From: Thermovenabulum sp049723235
GTDB lineage: Bacteria > Bacillota > Thermosediminibacteria > Thermosediminibacterales > Thermosediminibacteraceae
Length of the DNA: 64,000 nt
Reading direction: 5' to 3'
Assembly: GCF_049723235.1 (NCBI RefSeq)
Contig: NZ_JBNARB010000004.1
Location: 62,001 to 126,000, forward strand
Below, piece by piece: positions 8,825-16,863 of the stretch; the stretch's first letter is position 1; every line of letters begins with the position of its first letter. Made by a program: the position numbers and the translations under genes. The notes under the pieces were generated by a model. That model was not told where the DNA came from, did no database searches, and saw only the letters and a program-made list of their open reading frames with translations.

Positions 8825-9745
8825 ATGGGCCGATATATATTAAACAGGTTTCTTGTTTCTTTGGTAACAGCCTGGGTACTGGTTACAATAGTATTTTTCC
8901 TCGTGAGGCTCTTACCCGGAGACCCCTTTTTGAGCGAGAAAATTACGCCTGAAATAAAACAAAATATGATGAAATACTACGGCTTTGATAAACCACTGCA
9001 CATCCAGTATTTGAGGTATATTACGAATTTATTAAAGGGAGATCTGGGCTACTCGCTCAGGTACAAAAATAGGACTGTAAATGAAGTAATAAAGCAGGCT
9101 TTCCCTTATTCTGCCGATCTGGGAATAAGGGCTGTAATATTTGCATCAATAGTCGGGGTCACTCTGGGTATAATAGCAGCCTTAAACAGGAATAAGCCCT
9201 TTGATTATGTAAGTATGTTCATTGCAATTATAGGTATTTCCGTTCCCGGCTTTGTTATAGGTCCGCTTTTACAGTATTATTTTTCAATAAAATTAAAACT
9301 CTTACCGGTAGCTCAATGGAAGGGTTTTGCTTATACGATTATGCCTACAATTGCATTAAGCCTCGGGTCGCTGGCATTGATGGCAAGGTTGATGAGGGCG
9401 AGCATGCTGGATGTGGTGAACCAGGACTATATTAAAACTGCAAAATCAAAAGGACTTTCTCCGACTCAGATAGTCTGGAGACACCAGATAAGGAATGCTA
9501 TTTTGCCGGTGGTAACCGTTTTGGGACCTGTAACCGCAACGCTTTTGACGGGTACTTTTGTTATAGAACAAATATTTGCCATACCCGGATTGGGAAAATT
9601 CTATATCCTGGGTATACAGAACTTAGACTATTCCCTGGTGCTCGGCATGACTGTTTTTTACGGTCTGTTTTTAATCGCAGCTAACTTTGTAGTAGATATA
9701 ATATACGGAATTATAGATCCGAGAATAAGGGTTACTGGGAAATAA
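8825..9745 (+). CDS. oppB: Oligopeptide ABC transporter permease OppB
   Basis: One of the two membrane permeases of the peptide importer. The 306-residue protein starts MGRYILNRFLVSLVTAWVLVT, the usual DppB/OppB first helix with a double-arginine-like cytosolic start. It continues with LVRLLPGDPF, typical of the family. The EAA loop that docks the ATPase is visible near residues 193-215 (DYIKTAKSKGLS...). About six membrane segments are expected. The gene is flanked by oppA and oppC, and its stop overlaps the oppC ribosome binding site. Confidence 0.94.
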   Translation: MGRYILNRFLVSLVTAWVLVTIVFFLVRLLPGDPFLSEKITPEIKQNMMKYYGFDKPLHIQYLRYITNLLKGDLGYSLRYKNRTVNEVIKQAFPYSADLGIRAVIFASIVGVTLGIIAALNRNKPFDYVSMFIAIIGISVPGFVIGPLLQYYFSIKLKLLPVAQWKGFAYTIMPTIALSLGSLALMARLMRASMLDVVNQDYIKTAKSKGLSPTQIVWRHQIRNAILPVVTVLGPVTATLLTGTFVIEQIFAIPGLGKFYILGIQNLDYSLVLGMTVFYGLFLIAANFVVDIIYGIIDPRIRVTGK

Positions 9746-9758
9746 GGAGGTGCCAAAA

Positions 9759-10688
9759 ATGCAGAATAATACGGGTGAATTGTCTCAGGACCTTTTTACC
9801 CATGTGGGTAAAAACATCAGTGAGATGGAGGCAATAGTAAGGCCGAGCATAACTTACTGGCAGGATGCCTGGAGAAGGTTAAAGCAAAATAAGGTTGCCA
9901 TGCTGGGGTTAATAATTATAATCTTATATACGGTTTTGGCAATAGTGGGACCCTTCATGACACCTTATGACTTCAGGACAACAAATCCTTCCGAAATAAA
10001 CCAACCACCTTCCGCAAAACACTGGTTTGGTACCGATACCCTGGGAAGGGATTTATGGGAACGCACCTGGATGGGTGCCAGGGTATCTTTGATGATAGGG
10101 TTTGTGGCGGCTCTGTTAAATGCCTTTATTGGGGTTATAGTGGGTGGAATTTCGGGTTATTTCGGTGGAAAAGTTGATATGATAATTATGAGATTTATTG
10201 ATGTATTATATGCAATACCATACATGATAATAGTAATTTTAATGATGGTAGTATTAGGGCAGGGGATCATTCCTTTGATACTTGCTCTCGTAGTCGGTGG
10301 ATGGCTGGGAATGGCAAGGCTTGTAAGAGGCCAGATTTTACAGCTTAAAGAACAGGAATTTGTGCTGGCTGCAAAGGTTTTAGGAGCAAGCCATACGAGG
10401 ATAATATTCAGACATTTGATTCCGAATACCCTTGGAGTTATTCTGGTTAATCTTACCATGTCCGTGCCGGGAGCTATATTTTCTGAAGCATTTTTAAGTT
10501 TTATCGGTTTGGGTGTGGTTCCGCCTCAATCCAGCTGGGGACAGCTTGCGGCATATGGGGCACAGGCTTTTAGAATTTATCCCTATCAGCTTTTTATACC
10601 CGCATTTTTTATAAGCACCACCATGCTCTCCTTAAACCTTCTCGGTGACGGCTTAAGAGATGCATTAGACCCGAGACTGCGTAGTTAA
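9759..10688 (+). CDS. oppC: Oligopeptide ABC transporter permease OppC
   Basis: The second permease, pairing with OppB. The 309-residue protein has a cytosolic N-terminal stretch before the first helix (WRRLKQNKVAMLGL), as in OppC/DppC. It has the periplasmic-side GTDTLGRDLWERTWMGARVSL motif and an EAA loop (EFVLAAKVLGASHTRIIFRHLIPN). I prefer ATG 9759: AAGGAGG at 9744-9750 is 8 bases ahead, whereas GTG 9750 would lie within that ribosome binding site. It sits between oppB and oppD with short gaps. Confidence 0.94.
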   Translation: MQNNTGELSQDLFTHVGKNISEMEAIVRPSITYWQDAWRRLKQNKVAMLGLIIIILYTVLAIVGPFMTPYDFRTTNPSEINQPPSAKHWFGTDTLGRDLWERTWMGARVSLMIGFVAALLNAFIGVIVGGISGYFGGKVDMIIMRFIDVLYAIPYMIIVILMMVVLGQGIIPLILALVVGGWLGMARLVRGQILQLKEQEFVLAAKVLGASHTRIIFRHLIPNTLGVILVNLTMSVPGAIFSEAFLSFIGLGVVPPQSSWGQLAAYGAQAFRIYPYQLFIPAFFISTTMLSLNLLGDGLRDALDPRLRS

Positions 10689-10706
10689 AAGGAGGAAGTG
10701 CAAAAA

Positions 10707-11729
10707 ATGGATAGGATATTACAGGTAAGGGACCTGGAAGTTTCATTTAAAACTTATGCGGGTGAAGTAAAGGCTGTAAGAGGGGTAAGTTTCGATGTTA
10801 AAAAAGGGGAAACCCTTGCAATAGTTGGTGAATCGGGTTGCGGGAAAACCGTTACCGTACAGACCATCATGAGGCTAATACCCATGCCTCCCGGCATAAT
10901 TAAGAAAGGTTCAATTCTTTTTGATGGGAAGGATATAACAAAGCTTTCCGAAAAAGAGATGGAAAGGGTTCGGGGCTCAGAAATGAGCATGGTATTTCAG
11001 GACCCAATGACTTCCTTGAACCCGACCATGAGAGTGGGGAATCAGATAGCGGAAAGCTTGATAAAACATCAAAAAATGAACCCAAGAGAAGCAAAACAAA
11101 AGGCAATTGAAATGTTAAAAATGGTTGGAATTCCCAATGCCGAAAAAAGGGTTGACCAATATCCTCACGAATTTAGCGGTGGTATGAGGCAGAGAGCAAT
11201 GATAGCAATTGCCCTTGCCTGCAACCCCAAACTTTTGATAGCCGATGAACCTACGACAGCTCTTGATGTTACCATTCAAGCACAGATACTTGATCTGATG
11301 AGGGATTTACAGAAAAAATTAAATACTTCAATTATCATTATTACTCATAACCTGGGTGTTGTTGCAAACCTTGCCGATAAAGTGCTTGTTATGTATGCGG
11401 GGAAGGTTATAGAAAGAGGCAGTATCGATGACATTTTTTACAATCCGCAGCATCCCTATACCTGGGGATTGTTACTTTCCGTTCCCAGGCTGAATATAAC
11501 GAAAAGCGAAAGACTTGCTTCCATTGATGGCACACCGCCCGACCTATTTGCTCCTCCTGTCGGATGTGCTTTTGCAGCAAGGTGTGAATACGCGATGAAG
11601 GTGTGCTATGAAAAATACCCGCCGGATTTTGAAGTAAGCGACGGTCATCAAGTAGCGTGCTGGTTAAAACATCCGATGGCGCCCAAGGTGATACCTCCTA
11701 TCGGAAAAGGGGTGGCGGTAAATGAGTAA
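10707..11729 (+). CDS. oppD: Oligopeptide ABC transporter ATP-binding protein OppD
   Basis: A cytosolic ATPase that powers the importer. The 340-residue protein has Walker A GESGCGKT, signature FSGGMRQR, Walker B LLIADEPTTALDV and a switch histidine in IIITHN. The C-terminal oligopeptide-transporter extension carries a cysteine set (GCAFAARCEYAMKVC...ACWL) that in relatives binds an Fe-S cluster. ATG 10707 is favoured because AAGGAGG lies about 11 bases ahead, while in-frame GTG 10698 is only two bases from it. The end overlaps the oppF start by 8 bases. Confidence 0.94.
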   Translation: MDRILQVRDLEVSFKTYAGEVKAVRGVSFDVKKGETLAIVGESGCGKTVTVQTIMRLIPMPPGIIKKGSILFDGKDITKLSEKEMERVRGSEMSMVFQDPMTSLNPTMRVGNQIAESLIKHQKMNPREAKQKAIEMLKMVGIPNAEKRVDQYPHEFSGGMRQRAMIAIALACNPKLLIADEPTTALDVTIQAQILDLMRDLQKKLNTSIIIITHNLGVVANLADKVLVMYAGKVIERGSIDDIFYNPQHPYTWGLLLSVPRLNITKSERLASIDGTPPDLFAPPVGCAFAARCEYAMKVCYEKYPPDFEVSDGHQVACWLKHPMAPKVIPPIGKGVAVNE

Positions 11730-12684
11730 TGAAAAAAATAAATTGGTAGAAATAAATAACTTAAGGAAATTCTTTAAAGTTGGCAAAAATGCCATCCTCA
11801 AGGCTGTGGATAATGTAAATTTATTTATTGAAGAGGGAGAAACCCTTGGTCTTGTTGGTGAAAGCGGATGTGGGAAAACGACTCTGGGCAGGACCATAGT
11901 AAGGCTATACGAACCAACCCAGGGGGAAGTGCTTTTTGAGGGGAAAAACGTTCATAAATTGACCGGTGCAGAATTAAAGAATTTCAACAGAAAGGCTCAA
12001 ATGATTTTTCAGGATCCTTATGCTTCCTTAAATCCCCGAATGACCGTTGGAGACATCATAGGAGAAGGTATTGATATACACGGCCTTCACAGCGGAAAAG
12101 ACAGGACAGAAAGGATCTACGAACTTTTAAGGACAGTAGGCCTTAATAAGGAACACGCAAACCGTTTCCCTCATGAATTCTCCGGTGGACAGCGACAGAG
12201 GATAGGAATTGCCCGTGCTCTGGCAGTAGAACCAAAATTTATAGTATGCGATGAGCCTATTTCCGCGCTGGACGTATCAATTCAGGCCCAGATAATTAAT
12301 TTGCTAATGGACCTGCAGCAGAAAATGAAGCTCACTTATCTTTTTATAGCACACGATCTTTCGGTTGTAAGGTATGTTTCGGACAGGGTTGCGGTGATGT
12401 ACCTTGGTATAGTGGTGGAGTTAACAAAATCGGAAGAGCTTTATAAAAATCCTCTTCACCCGTATACTCAAGCCCTGCTGTCGGCAATTCCGGTACCGGA
12501 TCCTGAAATAGAAAGAAACAAAAAACGCATTTTACTTGAAGGGGATGTGCCAAGCCCCATCAACCCTCCTCAGGGATGCCGTTTCGCCAAGAGATGCCGT
12601 TTTGCAAAACCCGTTTGCAAGGAAAAAGATCCTGAATTTAAAGAGGTATCCAGCGGACACTTTGTTGCATGCCATTTGTATTAA
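11722..12684 (+). CDS. oppF: Oligopeptide ABC transporter ATP-binding protein OppF
   Basis: The partner ATPase of OppD. The 320-residue protein shows Walker A GESGCGKTT, signature FSGGQRQR, Walker B FIVCDEPISALDV, the H-loop FIAHD, and a C-terminal cysteine motif (GCRFAKRCRFAKPVCKEKDP) like that of OppD. It begins inside the last codons of oppD (ATGAGTAATGA), a sign of translational coupling. A strong terminator follows, so oppABCDF ends here. Confidence 0.94.
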   Translation: MSNEKNKLVEINNLRKFFKVGKNAILKAVDNVNLFIEEGETLGLVGESGCGKTTLGRTIVRLYEPTQGEVLFEGKNVHKLTGAELKNFNRKAQMIFQDPYASLNPRMTVGDIIGEGIDIHGLHSGKDRTERIYELLRTVGLNKEHANRFPHEFSGGQRQRIGIARALAVEPKFIVCDEPISALDVSIQAQIINLLMDLQQKMKLTYLFIAHDLSVVRYVSDRVAVMYLGIVVELTKSEELYKNPLHPYTQALLSAIPVPDPEIERNKKRILLEGDVPSPINPPQGCRFAKRCRFAKPVCKEKDPEFKEVSSGHFVACHLY

Positions 12685-12687
12685 ACT

Positions 12688-12718
12688 AAAAAGAGAGCAA
12701 AAACTTGCTCTCTTTTTT
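12688..12718 (+). terminator. Rho-independent terminator of oppABCDF
   Basis: A stem of about 12 bases (AAAAGAGAGCAA/TTGCTCTCTTTT) with an AAAC loop, followed by T-rich sequence. It separates the opp operon from the convergent minus-strand gene pair; the reverse-strand T run is weak. Confidence 0.88.
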
Positions 12719-12759
12719 ATTATCTATTCTTTAATCATAATTTCCATAAAATCCATTTT

Positions 12760-13509
12760 CTATATTCTTGATTCTTCATCTTTAAAAGGGTTATCTTCCA
12801 TGAAAAATCTTTTTCTATCAATAGCTGCGATAATATTATCCCTTGCTTTTGGGAATATGAATTCGAATTGATTTATTATTTTTTTCATTTCTTCCCTGTA
12901 GGTTTTACCCGTTGCCGGGCATAAGGATTCAATTACCGGAAGATTCTGCGATTTGACGATAGATTTTATTGTTTGCTCTTTAAGGTAAATTAAGGGTCTA
13001 ATTAAAGTAACATTTTTTCTTGAAAGATAGGTTTTTGGCTCAAAGGTGGAAAACCTGCCGGTAAAAATTAAATTTAAAAGAAGAGTTTCGGATGCATCAT
13101 CTGCATGATGAGCAAGGGCTACCTTATTACACCCGAGCTTTAAAGCCGCACTGTCTAAAGCCCCTCTTCTCATTTTGGAGCACAAAGAGCATGGATTTTT
13201 TTCCTTTCGGATTTCAAAGACAATCTTCCCAATTTCTGAGGGAACTAGATGCAAAGGGATATTAATTTTTTCACAAAATTCCTTTAAAGGAGTGTAATCC
13301 ATTCCAAAACCTAAGTCTACGGAAATGGCAACTATATCGAACTTTAGAGGTGAATTTTTCCTAACCAGGTCGAGAATGTATAGTAGCGCTGCGGAATCTT
13401 TCCCGCCGGATACCCCTACGGCAATTCTATCATTATTTTCTATCATATTGTAATTTATAATAGCTTTTTTGACCTTTGTTAAAAACCATTTGCCAAAGTT
13501 TTTATTCAT
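12760..13509 (-). CDS. TtcA-like PP-loop ATPase, probable tRNA thiolation enzyme
   Basis: An ATP pyrophosphatase of the TtcA/TtuA group, which thiolates tRNA bases with an Fe-S cluster. The PP-loop SGGKDS lies at residues 34-39. Three cysteines sit where the cluster ligands of TtcA sit: Cys107 and Cys110 (NPCSLCSKMRRG) and Cys196 (SLCPATGKT). The length (249) is at the short end. The exact tRNA position modified cannot be told; cytidine 32 (TtcA) and U54 (TtuA) are both possible, the latter being typical of thermophiles. The reverse-strand ribosome binding site GGAGGC precedes ATG 13509. It follows ltaE by 15 bases in one minus-strand operon. Confidence 0.8.
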   Translation of the reverse strand: MNKNFGKWFLTKVKKAIINYNMIENNDRIAVGVSGGKDSAALLYILDLVRKNSPLKFDIVAISVDLGFGMDYTPLKEFCEKINIPLHLVPSEIGKIVFEIRKEKNPCSLCSKMRRGALDSAALKLGCNKVALAHHADDASETLLLNLIFTGRFSTFEPKTYLSRKNVTLIRPLIYLKEQTIKSIVKSQNLPVIESLCPATGKTYREEMKKIINQFEFIFPKARDNIIAAIDRKRFFMEDNPFKDEESRI

Positions 13510-13524
13510 TGCCTGCCTCCATTT

Positions 13525-14559
13525 TTAAATTGTCGTTAATTTTTCAATTACTTCCAGGGTGTATAATATATCTTCTTTACTGATGCCGTAATGAGTAACG
13601 AATCTGACATAAAAATTATTTGAGCCGTTTACTTTAATTCCATTTTTTAAAAGCATTTTAGAAAATTCATTTCCGTTCATTTTTAATCCCGATATATCGC
13701 AGATCACTATATTGGTCTGAACGGTGTTTAAATCCAATGCTATTCCCGGGATTTTGGAAAGACCTTCGGCAAGAATCCGCGCGTTTTCATGGTCTTCCTT
13801 TAGCCTTTTTGTCATCTTTTCTAAAGCAATTATTCCGCAGGCTGCAAGAAAGCCCGCCTGGCGCATTCCGCCTCCCAGCATTTTCCTGAACTTTCGTGCT
13901 TTATCAATAAACTTTTTTGAACCTACGAGCATTGAACCTACAGGAGCGCATAATCCTTTTGAAAGACAAAACATTATACTATCGGCGTACTTTGCAATTT
14001 CTTTAACATCCACCTCGAGATAAGTAGCCGCATTGAAAATTCTCGCCCCGTCCATATGTACCGGGATACCGTATTTTTCGGCAACTTCTTTTGTCTTTTT
14101 TAATAAATCTAAGGGCATTACCGTACCCCCTGCCCGGTTGTGGGTGTTTTCAATACAAATCAAAGAAGTGCGGGGGTAGTGAATGTTTTCTTCCCTTATG
14201 GATGCTTCGATATCTTCTGGAGACATAAAACCGTATTTACCGTAAATTGTTTTAGCCTGAACTCCCGAAAGCCTTCCAATTCCACCTACCTCATAGGTAA
14301 TTATGTGGCAGCGTTCTTCCAGAATAATTTCATCTCCAGGCTGGGTATGAGTCATTACTGCTATTTGATTGCCCTGGGTGCCGCTTGTCACAAATAGGGC
14401 AGCTTCTTTTCCCATTATATCAGCCGCCATTTCTTCTAATTTGTTTACCGTGGGGTCTTCACCGTATACATCATCACCTACTTCAGCTTTAAACATTGCT
14501 TCGCGCATTTCAGGAGTGGGCAGAGTGACGGTATCGCTTCTCAAGTCTATGAAACTCAT
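13525..14559 (-). CDS. ltaE: Low-specificity L-threonine aldolase
   Basis: A PLP enzyme cleaving L-threonine or allo-threonine to glycine and acetaldehyde. The 344-residue protein starts FIDLRSDTVTLPTPEMREAM, the family signature. It carries the dimer motif GDDVYGEDPTVN, HMDGARIFNAA with the cofactor aspartate at about residue 170, and the PLP lysine at about residue 201 in FCLSKGLCAPVGS. GGGAGG precedes ATG 14559 on the minus strand. It is transcribed together with the TtcA-like gene and diverges from acyP, with overlapping -10-like elements between them. Confidence 0.93.
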   Translation of the reverse strand: MSFIDLRSDTVTLPTPEMREAMFKAEVGDDVYGEDPTVNKLEEMAADIMGKEAALFVTSGTQGNQIAVMTHTQPGDEIILEERCHIITYEVGGIGRLSGVQAKTIYGKYGFMSPEDIEASIREENIHYPRTSLICIENTHNRAGGTVMPLDLLKKTKEVAEKYGIPVHMDGARIFNAATYLEVDVKEIAKYADSIMFCLSKGLCAPVGSMLVGSKKFIDKARKFRKMLGGGMRQAGFLAACGIIALEKMTKRLKEDHENARILAEGLSKIPGIALDLNTVQTNIVICDISGLKMNGNEFSKMLLKNGIKVNGSNNFYVRFVTHYGISKEDILYTLEVIEKLTTI

Positions 14560-14603
14560 AAAAATTTCCTCCCATTACAGGATAATTAACATTTTTTTTA
14601 TCA

Positions 14604-14616
14604 TGATATAATTATA
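14604..14616. promoter_or_regulatory. Overlapping divergent -10 elements between ltaE and acyP
   Basis: The plus strand reads TGATATAAT (14604-14612), an extended -10. The ten-base palindrome TATAATTATA (14607-14616) also gives a TATAAT on the minus strand. No good -35 is visible for either direction. The arrangement suggests divergent promoters that compete for the same site. Confidence 0.4.
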
Positions 14617-14680
14617 AGTTAAAAAGGGAATGAAAAAAAGATAAAATATAAGTAAAAGAAAATTATGACAGGGGGTAAAC

Positions 14681-14956
14681 ATGAAAAAGACGGTATATGC
14701 AAGAATTTACGGGATAGTCCAAGGAGTTGGGCTAAGGTATTCCGTATTGATGAAAGCTAAGGAACTGGGGCTGAAAGGTTATGTAAAAAATATGCCGGAT
14801 TTTAGCGTAGAATTGGAAGTGGAAGGTGAAGAGGAGAAGATAGATATATTACTTAATTTTATTAAAAACGGTATAAGATGGGCAAGGGTGGAACGAATAG
14901 ATACGAAAATACAGGATTATCAAAACAAGTATAAAGAATTTAATATTGTGCATTAA
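14681..14956 (+). CDS. acyP: Acylphosphatase
   Basis: A small cytosolic enzyme that hydrolyses acyl phosphates. The 91-residue protein has the catalytic motif GIVQGVGLRYSV, with the essential arginine at residue 19. The second active-site residue, Asn37, is in GLKGYVKNM. The usual NxxDG turn reads NMPDFSVELEVEG here, a small deviation that does not touch catalytic residues. GGGGG precedes ATG 14681. It is followed by rarA after 15 bases. Confidence 0.93.
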   Translation: MKKTVYARIYGIVQGVGLRYSVLMKAKELGLKGYVKNMPDFSVELEVEGEEEKIDILLNFIKNGIRWARVERIDTKIQDYQNKYKEFNIVH

Positions 14957-14971
14957 AGAAGGGAAAGGTTT

Positions 14972-16306
14972 ATGGATATTCAATCTTCCATTTTTGATAA
15001 TAATAAAAAAATTAATATCCCATTGGCAGAAAGAATGCGTCCAAGAGATTTTGATGAATTTACAGGTCAGGAGCACCTTCTTTCGGAAAAGGGACTTTTA
15101 AGACAGCTTATCGAAAGCAAAAATATTCCCTCGATGGTTTTCTGGGGGCCACCGGGCGTCGGGAAAACCACCCTTGCGATGATTATTTCAAAAAAGGTGG
15201 ATGCTAAGTTTTTAAATTTCAGCGCGGTGATGTCTGGAATCGGGGAAATAAAAGAAGTTATGAAGGAAGCCCAGGAAAATAAAAGATTCGGTGTAAGAAC
15301 CATCTTATTTGTGGACGAAATACATCGGTTCAATAAAGCCCAGCAGGATGCATTTTTACCCTATGTGGAAAGAGGGGACATTATTTTAATTGGAGCTACC
15401 ACCGAAAATCCTTCCTTTGAGCTGAATTCGGCATTACTGTCTCGTTTGAAAGTATTCGTATTGAATCCTTTAAGAAAAGAGGATATCGTAAAAATATTAA
15501 AAAAAGCGTTAAAGGATGAAGAGCGGGGCCTGGGTAGGTACAAAATAAAGCTGGATGAGGAGCTCCTTTACAGGATTGCAAGTTTCTCCAATGGGGATGC
15601 CAGGGTTGCATTGAATACCTTGGAACTTGCTTTTTTAAAAGCTACAATAGCGGATGATGGAACTTATAATATTACCGTTAAAGAAATAGAAGATGCCTTT
15701 CAAAAGAAAGTTTTGCTCTACGATAAAAAAGGTGAAGAGCATTATAACTTAATTTCCGCCCTTCATAAGTCTATCCGGAATAGCGATGTGGATGCAACGC
15801 TTTACTGGCTTGCCCGTATGATAGAATCGGGCGAAGATCCACTTTATATAGCACGAAGGTTGATAAGGGTGGCTTCGGAAGACGTAGGGCTTGCGGATCC
15901 GGAGGCGTTGGTAATTACAGTTTCAGCTTTTCAAGCAGTTCAATTTGTCGGATTGCCGGAAGCAGCGTTGAACCTTGCTCAAGCAGCGGTATATTTAGCC
16001 CTTTGTCCAAAATCTAATGCCCTTTATACGGCATATAATAAGGCAAGAGAGGATGCGATAAATAACTTTTCTGAGCCGGTTCCATTACATTTGAGGAATG
16101 CGCCTACACCTTTAATGAAAGAACTGGGGTACGGTAAAGGTTATAAATACGCCCATGACTATAAAGAGAAGGTAGCGGATATGGAATGTTTGCCGAAAAA
16201 TATTAAAGGAACAAGATATTATTTTCCAACTGACCAGGGAAAGGAAAAGTTTTATGCAGAAAGGTTAAAAGAGATCGAAAATCTGAAGAAAAAATATAAA
16301 AATTAA
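14972..16306 (+). CDS. rarA: Replication-associated recombination protein A (RarA/MgsA), AAA+ ATPase
   Basis: A clamp-loader-like AAA+ ATPase acting at stalled replication forks. The 444-residue protein shows Walker A GPPGVGKTT at about residues 54-62, Walker B FVDEIHRFNKAQQD, sensor 1 IGATTENPSF and an arginine finger region LLSRLKVF. The C-terminal tetramerisation domain carries the family motif GARYHNPSEPG-like as DAINNFSEPVPLHLRNAPT. The N-terminus (PLAERMRPRDFDEFTGQEHLL) is characteristic. It is probably co-transcribed with acyP. Confidence 0.95.
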   Translation: MDIQSSIFDNNKKINIPLAERMRPRDFDEFTGQEHLLSEKGLLRQLIESKNIPSMVFWGPPGVGKTTLAMIISKKVDAKFLNFSAVMSGIGEIKEVMKEAQENKRFGVRTILFVDEIHRFNKAQQDAFLPYVERGDIILIGATTENPSFELNSALLSRLKVFVLNPLRKEDIVKILKKALKDEERGLGRYKIKLDEELLYRIASFSNGDARVALNTLELAFLKATIADDGTYNITVKEIEDAFQKKVLLYDKKGEEHYNLISALHKSIRNSDVDATLYWLARMIESGEDPLYIARRLIRVASEDVGLADPEALVITVSAFQAVQFVGLPEAALNLAQAAVYLALCPKSNALYTAYNKAREDAINNFSEPVPLHLRNAPTPLMKELGYGKGYKYAHDYKEKVADMECLPKNIKGTRYYFPTDQGKEKFYAERLKEIENLKKKYKN

Positions 16307-16327
16307 AATAATTTATGAGGAATATTA

Positions 16328-16336
16328 TGATATAAT
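16328..16336 (+). promoter_or_regulatory. Extended -10 promoter element for the Asp23-family gene
   Basis: TGATATAAT, an extended -10, lies 43 bases before the ATG at 16380. There is no good -35, which is normal for extended -10 promoters. Confidence 0.5.
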
Positions 16337-16379
16337 AAGACATATAAGAAAAATAAGGTTACAAAAGGAGGGAAAACCT

Positions 16380-16766
16380 ATGGTGGATGGCAGAACGTCT
16401 ATAAGTGAATCTGTGTTTTTTGAAATTGCGAAGGAAGCCATGCATAAGGTGGAAGATGTGATAAGAGAGGAAAAGAAATGGACTTTTTCGGGTATTACCA
16501 AAGCTTTTACCGAAAGATTTGCTCCCCAGATAAAGGTTAAAAAACGGGATCCCGTGGATGCTGAGGACAATATTGGAACGGTTTCTTTTGAGGTAAACCT
16601 TAGCGTAATTTATGGTGTGAAAATTCCTGAGGTGGCACAAAAGGTCAGAGAAAAGATTATAAGTGAAGTTGAGACCTTAACGGGATACAAAGTGGAAAAG
16701 GTGGATATTTCCATAGACAAGATTATTAAGCTGGAAGACATTCAGGAAGAAAAAAAGGAGGCCTGA
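16380..16766 (+). CDS. Asp23/Gls24-family protein
   Basis: A 128-residue member of the Asp23/Gls24 (DUF322) family of small cytosolic or membrane-associated proteins linked to envelope homeostasis. The N-terminus (ISESVFFEIAKEAMHKVEDV) and the mid-region (VSFEVNLSVIYGVKIPEVAQKVREKIISEVETLTGYKVEKVDI) match the alternating helix-strand pattern of the family. AGGAGGG precedes the ATG. The last codons form one arm of the transcription terminator and the stop codon lies in its loop. The cellular role is not known from sequence alone. Confidence 0.85.
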   Translation: MVDGRTSISESVFFEIAKEAMHKVEDVIREEKKWTFSGITKAFTERFAPQIKVKKRDPVDAEDNIGTVSFEVNLSVIYGVKIPEVAQKVREKIISEVETLTGYKVEKVDISIDKIIKLEDIQEEKKEA

Positions 16767-16783
16767 AAAGGCCTCCTTTTTTT
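16753..16783 (+). terminator. Terminator overlapping the 3' end of the Asp23-family gene
   Basis: The arms AAAAGGAGGCC and GGCCTCCTTTT enclose a TGAAAA loop, followed by a T run. The left arm encodes the last Lys-Lys-Glu-Ala codons and the loop contains the TGA stop. Confidence 0.9.
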
Positions 16784-16863
16784 GTTTTGAATTTTGCCAT
16801 TAGAAGTTATAATATTTTAAATGAAAGCAGTAATTAAATAATATATTAATCGAGGTGAAAAAT

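Noticed and set aside
13724..14611. Plus-strand frames opposite ltaE
   Set aside because: They overlap a complete aldolase gene with all active-site motifs, and lack ribosome binding sites.
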